Shown here: piece by piece, positions 13,331 to 23,043 of the stretch
How positions within the stretch are numbered: position 1 is the stretch's first letter
How the letters are laid out: every line of letters starts with the position of its first letter
Assembly (NCBI GenBank): GCA_013396755.1
Contig: VWZF01004899.1
Coordinates: forward strand, 563,857-627,856
DNA: 64,000 nt
Source of the DNA: Sclerurus mexicanus
Lineage: Eukaryota > Chordata > Aves > Passeriformes > Furnariidae
Reading direction: 5' to 3'
Position numbers and translations under genes: made by a program
The notes under the pieces: model-generated
Seen by the model: the letters and a program-made list of their open reading frames with translations, nothing else
Databases searched by the model: none
What the model was told of the DNA's origin: nothing

Positions 13331-16300
13331 ACTACCGCAGGCAGAAGCCACTGGCTTATGCTCACATGTTCCACGTGGTTTTACTTCTTGCTCCTCTGTC
13401 CTTCACAACGCAAAAAAAAAAAAGTTTCATCCTGTAATGATAAATGTAAATCTTCCTGGAATGAAAAGGCAAGTCAAAGGAAATCTGAGTGGGGAGCTTG
13501 CCTCATAGTGACAGTACAAGCATGCAGCCTCCCAACTGGATTTGTGCCATCCTTAGTCATGCACAGCTGGTGTTTGCTCACTAAAATACTCTGTTCATAA
13601 ACAAGCAATCTCTACCCTATTATTGCTGCCATCTATTAATTCAACTTGTTTCTACTATAATAAATCGTCTCTGGCCAGGCAGCTTTCATAAATAGTCATT
13701 CTAGTCTGAATATGAATTGTCCTGGCACAAAATCCAAAAATTCTTCCCAAGTGCTCCTAGGGGAGCACAATTGACTGCTGGTACATCAAAAGAATGAAAA
13801 GAATCAGCTGTCAAACTAAGCGAGCAATTAAAAATAGGACACAAGGGTAAGACTTTAAGTTATTTCTTAACACAAAAAGAACATTGTATAGATTTCTAGG
13901 CCTTGGTACAAGCCCAAGAGCTTATACATTTCTTAACTAATCCATCTACAACAGGTAACCCAGGGTACCAAAAACTAATATTCCAGGAAGGGGGAAGAGG
14001 CTGTCCTGCTTGGTTTCCCTGGCTTTGAATCAAAAACCAAAATGAAACAAGAAAAAATAAAAAACCTACCCCAAAAAAAACCCCACTCTGTCTTGGACAT
14101 GGTATCTATGCATCTAAATGAACTTGTGTTGAATTATTTACTCTGTAACCATTAGGTAAAAACATACCAAACAGACTGAGCCCAGCATACAAGACTTTGA
14201 ACTCCTGCATTCTAATCCCAGCTCTGCCAAGACAATATCCAAGGCTCTGTTTGTGCCTTAGTATTTCAGGCAGTCACTATAATAACTGAAAAAACTTCTA
14301 ATTAAAAAAAAAAATCTATAAAAACAGTGGTGTTTTGGTTTTTTATTTTTTTCACTATAGAAAGTAGGCTTTTAAGAGAAGACAGAAGGGTGCTTTCTTT
14401 TATCAAGAAGGCAGAAAAATCCCTTAGGCTTTAACTGTTAATCTTCTAGTTTACGACACTATCAAACAACAAGATGTCACTGTTACTGAAAGCAGCAAGA
14501 ATCTACTCTAATCCACTCCCTTCTGAAAGCATCTTCCACAGATCTCCCTCACCATAAAAACACTTGTTCTCAATAGTCTGTGACCTATGTTATCTTAGAA
14601 AAAGAACACTTGAGTTACAAACCTAGAACTTGTAACACAGACTGTGTCTAATGAAGGAGTCACAAACCCTTATTGTCATGGTGACCTAATCTTCCTTCAC
14701 AAATCCTTTCTTTCCTTCTTTAAGCAGTACATCAAGTTCAAGATCAGTTTCTATAAACCTATATTTTTCTTATAAGAGACATACGGATGGTAATGAGCTA
14801 CAGGGGGTTCCTGAAGCTCTGATTTACTAACAGAATCATTACCGCTTCCTCTGAAAGAGACAAACTTATAACAGCAATGAAGGTAACAAAAACCATGGGA
14901 AGGTGATGCACAATTAATAGTAAAATGAAGGCATCCATTGCTGTGTATCTGAGAACAAAGAAATTATTTTTAAACTTGAGCAGGAGGCACCGAAGGACTC
15001 TAAAAAACAACCTCCTTATTTACTTCATTCACCATAACAAAACTGATCATTGAAATGATCTCTACAATTCAGAGTACTAGACAATCCCAACCTGGAAAAA
15101 GCTCCCAGAAATACTGATTTCAAAAGCTTGACTCACAAAATTAGTGGACTGAAATCATTGTGAGTACACAAATGAACACACCAGTGACTTCAAGGACAAA
15201 TTTTAAACACCAACATCATGTATGCATCATTACCAAAAAAAACACAACAAAACCAAGAACACAAAAAAATCCCACAAAAATATTTACATTAATGCATGAA
15301 CAAACAAGAGAAATTTGAGTTTTTAAGTGGTCAACCCACCCTAACTTCATATTTTCTAATTACCTCAATGCACAACTTCACCAAGGTAGCAGCTTGCTAA
15401 CTTGTGACCATCAGTTCACGCAAGTCACAGCTATTTCATCAATTTCAGCTGCTCTTCATTGATTAACATCCACTAGACGGTGGCCTCCCACCTCACACGT
15501 AATCAGAACACCAGAAATGACAAGCACATTCTATGTTTACTTAACTTTCTTGGCTCAATTTCATTTAAAATTGTTTCTTGGTCTCTGATTTGCCAAACAA
15601 TTCCAGCAGCAACCTCTTCAGTCATTCTAGACTATGGTCTCTCTTGTGCATTTTATGGGTGTTTTAATGGATTACAGAAATTACGTATCACATGATTATG
15701 TTTGAAGTCAGATGCTTAACTCCTAACAAAGGGCATAATCCCCAAACTTACGTACCTCAGAATTACTAAAAGATGCTTTATCTCCATGTTTGACAAGTAT
15801 CAGACATGATCTTGAAAATACAGAAGCTGGTACAGAAAGTTATGTGCAATTAGTTGCCATGGTTTCCATGGAACTACTCAATGACCACTCCACAACAGAT
15901 CACACTGCAGGCTCACATTTGTTTTGCAAAAGTATTACAGCAAATGCCATGTTTTGAAGTTAATTAGAAGGAACCATTCAAGCAGTTTTGCTTTTCAAGA
16001 TGACAGATTACTCTGAAATGAAATTACTCCAGCAGCCTATTTAAAACACAGAATTAAAACTGTGAAATAACAAGATCAGATGCCATCACAAACAGCACGT
16101 ATTTCACATAACAGCTTTAAACACTCTCTTCGTATTAAGTGTAACTGAGTCTATGGCATTTTTTTAATCTTTTACAGAATTCCTAGAAAAATTGTGCAGA
16201 TTGCATATAAAGCTTCACTCCTTTTACCTGTTGTTCTCTTTTACAACAAGATGCTACAGCTTCCTGACTGAAGCAGTTGAGCATACTTGGTATTTAATAT

Positions 16301-17018
16301 TTTATGAGTCCAAATCCTGCATTATACACACTTACCTAGGAAATGAGGCTTGCTTTTGAGTTTACCTGTGTGGCAATACATGTGCACAATGAACTACTCC
16401 CAGTCTATAGCAGCAGGTGGACGTAATAAACACCTGTGGTTTTTACACTTGAATGGTTGCCACTGTCTATTTATAGTCCAGGTAGCAGTTTGAGCAATAC
16501 CAAACTGGGGAATATTTTGTCACTTAAAAAATGTATTTCCAAGCTTTAGGGAAGATACATAGCTCTTTTTTTTCCTTAACTGCTTATATATATAACATAT
16601 TTTTACACAATAATTTCTTCAGAAAAAGTAAATCTTTGGAGCTATAAAAGAATGGTTTGGACACTATCCAGCACTGACTCATTTTTTTCAAGTCAGTGTT
16701 CTGAAGTGATAGAATTTAATTATTTATTAAGTGTCTTCAACCTGCACAAGCATCCTCTACTACATCTACATATTTCTGCAGAATTGCAGTTGAACTCAGT
16801 GACACACAAGGGAAAGGACATAGCCAAACCAAGATAAAGGATGAGATCTACTAAGTTATTAATGGTACTAACGTAAACAAATTACCAGAAACTCAAAAGT
16901 CCAGCAAAACCAAATAAATTGTCAGTGTAAATAGATTTAATGTATGCGACTGCCTTCAGCAGTAACCCTTTGATACATGACATTTCACAGCAAGGCTGAT
17001 AATTAGATGTTCACCTAC

Positions 17019-17053
17019 CGAATCATTTGCTGCTAAGGCGAGGGCTATATTTA
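17019..17053 (-). CDS. NUBPL: NUBPL exon 2 (35-base microexon)
   Basis: On the minus strand the acceptor CTTTCTTGCAG is followed by 35 coding bases and the donor GTAGGT. With the single G left from exon 1 it reads V-N-I-A-L-A-L-A-A-N-D-S, which matches human VNLALALAANDS immediately after the Walker A loop. The exon enters in phase 1 and leaves in phase 0. At 35 bases it is too short to show as an open frame and is recognisable only by homology and splice signals. It sits about 4 kb downstream of exon 1 and 11 kb upstream of exon 3. Confidence 0.92.
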
Positions 17054-17900
17054 CTGCAAGAAAGAGGAAAAAGAAAAAGACAGAAATATTACGTGCAGGA
17101 AAACTTAATTCCTAAATATTGAGAATGTTATCACTACTAACATGAGAAAATATAATATAAATACATGACACTTATTTAATAATTGCATCTTCATCTTGGT
17201 TCTTAGGTTCTGGTACCTCTATGATACTTTCAGCCTCAGTGGCATTAGCACCCACATTTCAGTCCGAGATTGTTAACAAGCAAACAAACTCAATCCACAA
17301 AAACTTGCAAACTCTAAGTTTCTAGAGCACACTTCAAAATAAAAATACCATCTCAAGATTTTGCCAAAACATAACATTCAGGAAAACTTTTTGAGGTAAC
17401 CACTTTTGAAAAGTGGACATTGTACTACAAAACTAAATTATCCCTACCACTGGTAACCTTCACCATAGTCTCTAGCGAACTTCCATAACACTAGAAACTA
17501 GGTAACTATTGACATAAATCACTAAAGCATGGTGACCAGAAAGATGATCACATCCCTTTTTTTTTTTGATTTCTTGTGATATATTGAACATAGAAGTTTT
17601 CTGGAAGAAGGAGCAATGTATGCTTTTCACTTGATTCTTATATCAGAAAATAAAGTCACATCTACCTGAAAGCATCTGTAACAATTAAAGAAAAAGACAA
17701 AAAGGGATGAAGTCACTAAAAAGACTGTGAGTTTATTTACAGCTTTTACATTTTCATCAACACTTAACTCCCTAACTAAAAATCATGTGCAAGAAATGGT
17801 ATCTGTAATGGCTCACCAGCTTCAATAATGCTGGAAGACCTATAAGCTTTAGTATAAACCAAGAGTAATTTTTATAATCCAAGCAGTCACATGTTTTAGG

Positions 17901-17952
17901 GAAAAAAAAACAACAAACACACCACAAGAAAAAAAACACAACACACACACAA
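17901..17952. repeat. A/C-rich low-complexity tract
   Basis: Poly-A followed by CAACAAACACACC-like and ACACACAC sequence; a simple repeat with no sign of function. Confidence 0.85.
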
Positions 17953-18934
17953 CGCTCAGGTAACATCTTTTGTTTTCTTTACATACTGATGTTTGTCAGT
18001 CCAGACACCCTTTCAAGAAAGGTAAGCTGCAGTCAGCCTTGTTCTACCAGAAGAATATAAAGGTTCTGAGAACAAGCTGGGGAGCCAGATTCCTGTCTTG
18101 AAAAACTTAGCACTGAGAAAGGAAAGTTCCTACCAACAAAATGGTTGGGGGTTAACAAGGACAACTGCACAGCTTTCTCTAAGACGCACACAGCCTCTGT
18201 TTACTCCTAAGCCAAAAAAGCACATAGATTTTATTCTTCAACTTGCTATTTAAACAGATGCTTGATTAACTATTCCCCAAATCAATCAGGGGAAAAATCA
18301 TCCTCTAAAACTTGGAGACCAATCTACAAATCACAGATAAGAAAAAACAAGCAAGCCAATTTTATTATAAATAAAAAAGAAAAAAAGAAATCCAACTACA
18401 ACATGTCTGAAGAAGGAAGATACTGTCTTAAAATCACTTTCTACATCTATCTTCTTATACAGCTTTCATGTGTGAAAATTAAAGTATGACTCACAATGCT
18501 TCTTCTATAGGGAATATTTGATTACTGAAGGGAAAGAAAAGAAAAATATAGCACATAAACCTAAGTTTTTTTGCTGGGTATCTAGCTGACCAGCTGAATC
18601 TTGCACTCCCATGTCTTTATATTACTGTCAGTTCCAAGAAGGCGTAAACATACAGCATAGGACCTAACCTGACCCTAAATACTTATATTGGCCCTAACTA
18701 CTACATTCCTATAACCAGAAGTGTAGGGGAGCAAGGCAATATGTGCCACAAATTCTATACTTCTAAGCAGGCTCCAAGAAAAAAGGCCATGGTCTCTCCA
18801 TTCATGGGCTTAGCCCTCATGCTAAACCAGCAGCTCCACCTGCCAACCAGTATCAGGAATAATGCACAGGCTGATCTGAGTGAGTCTAATTCAATCTAAA
18901 CCACTGGATCTCAGTTTAATCCAACCTAAACCTG

Positions 18935-19045
18935 TCACGAAGCTGTGTCAGGGAGGTTTAGGTTGGATATTAGGAAAAGGTTCTTCACCCAGAGGGTGAC
19001 TGGGTGCTGGAACAGGCTTCCCAGAGAAGTGGTCACAGCAACAAG
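18935..19045 (+). mobile_element. CR1 LINE 3' fragment
   Basis: Sense-strand CR1 signature: 'gtcagggaggtttaggttgg', 'atattaggaaaaggttcttc', 'acccagagggtgactgggtg', 'ctggaacaggcttcccagag'. It is truncated at both ends and lies antisense within NUBPL intron 1. Confidence 0.85.
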
Positions 19046-19402
19046 GGGAACAAAAAAGTGCAAGAGAAAAAAAAAATGTTGAAGCACAGTTGATATGACT
19101 GAGATTAAGTCAACACATGGTCAAATGTACCAGCTTTCCCAGACAATAACGAAGAATTTCAGGCTGTTAAGTCTTTGCTAAAAAAATGTCTGAAGTTCCA
19201 CATAAGTAATTTTATTTTCCTCAGACTTCAGGATTAGCAAAACGTGAGCAAGAACATCAGTCTTCTGTTTTATTTCACTTCCATAGCCAAAAACAGTAAG
19301 ACTTTCAATAAATTAGAAATGCCTCTTCTTTCAAGACCACACTTTGACCTCTTCTTGTGACAGGATCAATTTTCTCCAGTACTCTCATCTTCAATGTAAT
19401 GC

Positions 19403-19440
19403 CAAAAAACAGAAAAAAACCAAAACAAAAACAAAACCCA
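19403..19440. repeat. A-rich low-complexity tract
   Basis: Runs of AAAAAAC, AAAACAAAAAC and similar; a simple repeat. Confidence 0.8.
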
Positions 19441-20730
19441 AATTTAGGCTAGATGGAGTAAATACAGAAGGATGCTATTAAAAGACAGAAACTTGACAAG
19501 AAAGTGACAGAAAACTTAGCAAACAAACAAACAAAAACCCCAAGTATTTAAACATGCATTGAAAAATACTTTTCCTATAACACGATATTTTCTAATCGTT
19601 GACTACATTGATTTCAGAAGACCACAAAGCACTGAAAGCAACAGAGAACAGAACATGAAAGCAATGAAAGCAAAACAAACAGAAAGAGTTATTCAACAGG
19701 TTAAGGAATGGCCCCAACAAACTTGGACAGATCCTCTTGTCCTGAAATGGAGATCCAGAGAAACTGAAACATTACCACACTGGGAAAAACAGTAAAAAGA
19801 GCCCTGACAGGCTTTCTGAGACACAAGCAAGAAGACTGATATTTTCTGTAGTGCTTTAGGAATTAGAGGTGCTTAGTATTCTCCTTTCTTTTAAAACCCT
19901 GCTCTCAAAATAAGTCGGCAGAATCATCAACAAACATGTTCCCCACAGATCTCAACTATAAAGAATATAATTTTAAGTACATGATTTAGAAATGCCATGC
20001 AATGCTTTTCTTTATACTAGTTATCTGATCTTCAATTGTTCATCTGAAGCATGAAATTTATTCTTATTATAATACACAAGAATACAGATTTCCTTCTCAG
20101 TATTATGAATTAATATATTCATTTTAAAAGGTTGTCCAATACAGCTACATTTGAATGGTTCATTTACATTTCCAAATTCTTATTTAATGCTTAATGAATC
20201 CTGATTTTTATTTTTAAATGTATGTGAATGAACTCCCAGCTTTATGTATTATTTATACATGTCATATTTCATGCAGAAATTACATATAAATACCACTTAC
20301 CAGAACTTAAATTCACATATTTGTTTGCAGACATGACGAGAATAATCTGAATTTATTTTTCAAAGTATGTTAATTTTGTAAATTGTTGGCAGACAATCAG
20401 TTAGTTGGTATTTCTAGTAACCTGAACCAACCAGCACATGAATTACAATGATGCACGATGGTTAAGAAATGTAAGTGTGAGTTGTTTTGCACATCTCTAT
20501 ATAGGTATGAGTATTCTATGTATAAGGCAGTGGACAAGTAGAAAAAAATTATTTTTTTTTGAAGTGCAGTTACTTTTAGTACAGGTATGCTTATCTGTTC
20601 CAATATTTATTAGACAATCAGTCCTTTTCAAGTATGGTTGAAATACAAACGCAAAAACTACAAATTTAAGAGCATTTAACAAATTTCTAACACACTACAA
20701 AGATCTTTTAAATAAGTTTACCTTCAGTGT

Positions 20731-20998
20731 CACAGAATCATAGAATGGTTTGGGTTGCAAGGGACCTTAAAGATGGCCCAGCTCCAAACTCTTGCCACGC
20801 AGAGACACCTTCCAGTAAACCAGGTTGTGCAAAACCCCATCCCACCCGGCCTTGAACACTTACAGGGATGGGGTATCCACCACTTCTCTGAGCAAACTGT
20901 TCCTGTGCCTCATCACCCTCAGAGTAAAGAACTTCTCCCCAATACCTTATCTCTCCACATCTAGTTTAGAACCACTCAGCCTCGTCCTATCACAATGA
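20731..20998 (-). mobile_element. CR1 LINE 3' fragment
   Basis: Begins 'cacagaatcatagaatggtt', then 'tgggttgcaagggaccttaa' and later 'ggccttgaacacttacaggg', the reverse complement of the CR1 3' region. The element is therefore on the minus strand, the same orientation as NUBPL, and ends about 80 bases from the exon 1 donor. The open frame across it is a passenger frame, not a gene. Confidence 0.92.
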
Positions 20999-21080
20999 CA
21001 CAAGCATCCAAATACTCCTCGCGAAGTAATACCAAAATTGCAAAGTCAACAATTTAAAAAAGAAAAACACAAACTCTTAC

Positions 21081-21317
21081 CTGCTGTAGTTGATTTTCCA
21101 ACTCCCCCTTTTCCAGAAGCCAAGACCACCACCTGCTTGACCCCTTCTATGGGCTTCTGCTTGGGCAGCCCTCGGGACTGCAGCCGGGCGCGCCTGTCCC
21201 GCAGAGCCGCATCCCCGGCGCTGCAGGGCTGACGGAAGCGGAGCGCGAGTGAGCGGCGGGCACCGCCTGCGGCTCCCGCGGGGCCCACGGGGAGGAGCCC
21301 GCCCGCACGCCCAGACG
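21081..21317 (-). CDS. NUBPL: NUBPL exon 1: mitochondrial complex I Fe-S assembly ATPase (5' end in gap)
   Basis: NUBPL (IND1) is a mitochondrial P-loop NTPase that helps put iron-sulfur clusters into respiratory complex I. The visible part of exon 1 encodes an Arg/Ala/Gly-rich, acid-poor leader, as expected of a mitochondrial presequence. It then reads SRGLPKQKPIEGVKQ and VVVLASGKGGVGKSTTA. GKGGVGKST is the deviant Walker A loop of the Mrp/NBP35 family. The match to human NUBPL is close from SRGLPKQKP onward and recognisable in the leader (RQ-P/L-C/S-SAG). The exon ends in phase 1 at a GTAAGA donor. No ATG is visible upstream of the 15-base gap at 21318-21332: reading across it as written gives only a TTG and then an in-frame TGA. 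The start codon is therefore probably in missing sequence. Exons 4 onward lie left of the window. Confidence 0.93.
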
Positions 21318-21470
21318 NNNNNNNNNNNNNNNGCCCAGCCCCCCCCGCCGCCGCTCCGACCCCCCCGCCTCGGGGCTCTCCCAAAGGGGACGGGGCTCAC
21401 GTAAGAACCCCCCACTCGCGTTTTGTCTACACCCAAGTATGACCGATCTCAACACTCGTAACGCTAAAAA
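21150..21470. promoter_or_regulatory. CpG island at the NUBPL 5' end
   Basis: GC- and CpG-dense sequence covers exon 1 and the area upstream of it, with an assembly gap inside. This is the typical vertebrate promoter form for a housekeeping gene. Transcription would start on the minus strand near or upstream of 21.35 kb. No TATA box is apparent. Confidence 0.7.
21318..21332. other. Assembly gap (15 N) in NUBPL exon 1
   Basis: Fifteen undetermined bases in the GC-rich leader of NUBPL. The written length may be only an estimate, so the frame upstream of the gap cannot be trusted. Confidence 0.98.
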
Positions 21471-21664
21471 AAAAAATTAACGGACGAGGACTTGTGTTGA
21501 AAGAAACCGACACGGCGCTTTAAAAGTCGGAAGCTTTGCAAACGAGGCGGTGTTTTCGGTACAGCTGCTGCAGGGACACCAACCTGAGCCAACAGCGAGG
21601 CGCAGGACGGGCCGCGCCGTGCCGAGGGCAGGCGGTGCCGCCCGGACACCCGTGCCGGGGCNCA

Positions 21665-22310
21665 GGGTCTGGAGGTGAGCAGGGTCAGGAGGTGGGCAGG
21701 GTCAGGAGGTGGGCAGGGTCTGGAGGTGAGCAGGGTCAGGAGGTGGGCAGGGTCAGGAGGTGGGCAGGGTCTGGAGGTGAGCAGGGTCAGGAGGTGGGCA
21801 GGGTCAGGAGGTGGGCAGGGTCTGGAGGTGAGCAGGGTCAGGAGGTGGGCAGGGTCAGGAGGTGGGCAGGGTCTGGAGGTGAGCAGGGTCAGGAGGTGGG
21901 CAGGGTCAGGAGGTGGGCAGGGTCTGGAGGTGAGCAGGGTCAGGAGGTGGGCAGGGTCAGGAGGTGGGCAGGGTCTGGAGGTGAGCAGGGTCAGGAGGTG
22001 GGCAGGGTCAGGAGGTGGGCAGGGTCTGGAGGTGAGCAGGGTCAGGAGGTGGGCAGGGTCAGGAGGTGGGCAGGGTCTGGAGGTGAGCAGGGTCAGGAGG
22101 TGGGCAGGGTCAGGAGGTGGGCAGGGTCTGGAGGTGAGCAGGGTCAGGAGGTGGGCAGGGTCAGGAGGTGGGCAGGGTCTGGAGGTGAGCAGGGTCAGGA
22201 GGTGGGCAGGGTCAGGAGGTGGGCAGGGTCAGGAGGTGAGCAGGGTCAGGCGGTGAGCAGGGTCTGGAGGTGGGCAGGGTCAGGAGGTGGGCAGGGTCAG
22301 GAGGTGAGCA
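21665..22310. repeat. GC-rich minisatellite, 38 x 17 bp in a 51-bp higher-order array
   Basis: The basic unit is GGGTCAGGAGGTGGGCA (17 bp). From 21665 to 22225 it is organised as eleven seemingly identical 51-bp higher-order copies. Each copy is one GGGTCTGGAGGTGAGCA variant followed by two basic units. Five more 17-bp units with a different variant order run from 22226 to 22310. The total, 646 bases, is exactly 38 units. Because 51 is divisible by 3, stop-free frames run through it, giving 17-residue repeats such as GQEVGRVRRWAGSGGEQ; these are almost certainly not translated. Repeated GGG/GG runs could form G-quadruplexes on the plus strand. The array lies about 0.3 kb upstream of NUBPL exon 1. 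An undetermined base sits at 21662. Confidence 0.97.
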
Positions 22311-22683
22311 CTGCTGCGGAGGTGTCCGCTGCTCCCGCTCCGCGATCCGCGCTCGGCGGGGACAGCCAAGTCCGGCCGCGCAGAGCTCCGGGCGGCGGCA
22401 CCGTGGAGCACTGGCACGGACAGCAGCCCCTTGCCGCTGTCTGTAAGGAAACCAGGGCCAAAAAATTGACCACACGCAGTACAGATTGGCTCGGGCTTAC
22501 TCCTCGTAATGCTGCAGTGCTGCCTCGGCCTGTCCATGCCTTCTGAATTCACAGCCTGGCCGCAAAGCGCCTGGCCAAGAACTTGGTCCTGGTTTGTGTC
22601 CTCTACAAATAAACATATCCCGTTTTGTCTTTTGGGTCATTAAGCAAAAGAACAAAGAGACCTGCAGCCAAGACACACGCCAC

Positions 22684-22762
22684 CTGTTTGGTTTTGTTTG
22701 TGTTTGGTTTTGTGTTTGGTTTTGTTTGTGTTGGTTTTTGGTTGGTTTGTTTATTTACTTAA
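22684..22762. repeat. G/T-rich simple repeat
   Basis: Irregular GTTTG/GTTTT units, directly next to the CR1 fragment that follows. Confidence 0.85.
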
Positions 22763-22767
22763 TACTG

Positions 22768-23043
22768 AAGCATAGAATGACAGAGTGGATGAGGTTGGAA
22801 GGGACCACAGAGGGTCATCTGGTCCAACCTCCCTGCTCAAGCAGGGTCATCCCAGAGCACATGGCACAGGATTGTGTCCAGATGGTTCTTGAATATCTCC
22901 CGTCAGGGGGACTCCAGGACCTTTCTGGGCAGCTTGTTCCAGTGCTCAGCCACCCACTTAGTAAAGAAGTTCTTCCTCATATTCAGGTGGAACTTCCACG
23001 CATAAGTTTCTGCCCATTCCCTTTTGTCCTATTGCTTGGCACT
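22768..23043 (-). mobile_element. CR1 LINE 3' fragment
   Basis: 'gcatagaatgacagagtgga', 'gaggttggaagggaccacag', 'ctggtccaacctccctgctc' and 'cagcttgttccagtgctcag' are reverse-complement CR1 3' sequence. A 213-residue open frame on the plus strand (22594-23235) runs through this antisense element and is not a gene. Confidence 0.92.

Larger units (their letters stand above)
5947..17018. other. NUBPL intron 2, about 11 kb
   Basis: This is mostly AT-rich non-coding DNA. It contains one small CR1 fragment at 7.3 kb, a 30-base hairpin at 8.6 kb, scattered A-rich or T-rich tracts, and an isolated CpG-rich block at 13.07-13.33 kb described separately. Reading frames here are short, and many begin at non-ATG codons. 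None resembles a known protein, and none is needed for NUBPL because exons 2 and 3 already join in frame. Confidence 0.7.
17054..21080. other. NUBPL intron 1, about 4 kb
   Basis: AT-rich intron with A/C-rich low-complexity stretches (17.9 and 19.4 kb) and two CR1 fragments (18.9 and 20.7 kb). No further exon, RNA gene or recognisable reading frame was found. Confidence 0.75.

Noticed and set aside
21536..22546. 336-residue open frame (plus strand) and a 193-residue companion frame through the minisatellite
   Set aside because: The frames stay open only because the 51-bp period is a multiple of three. The protein is a pure tandem repeat with no domain and includes an undetermined residue.
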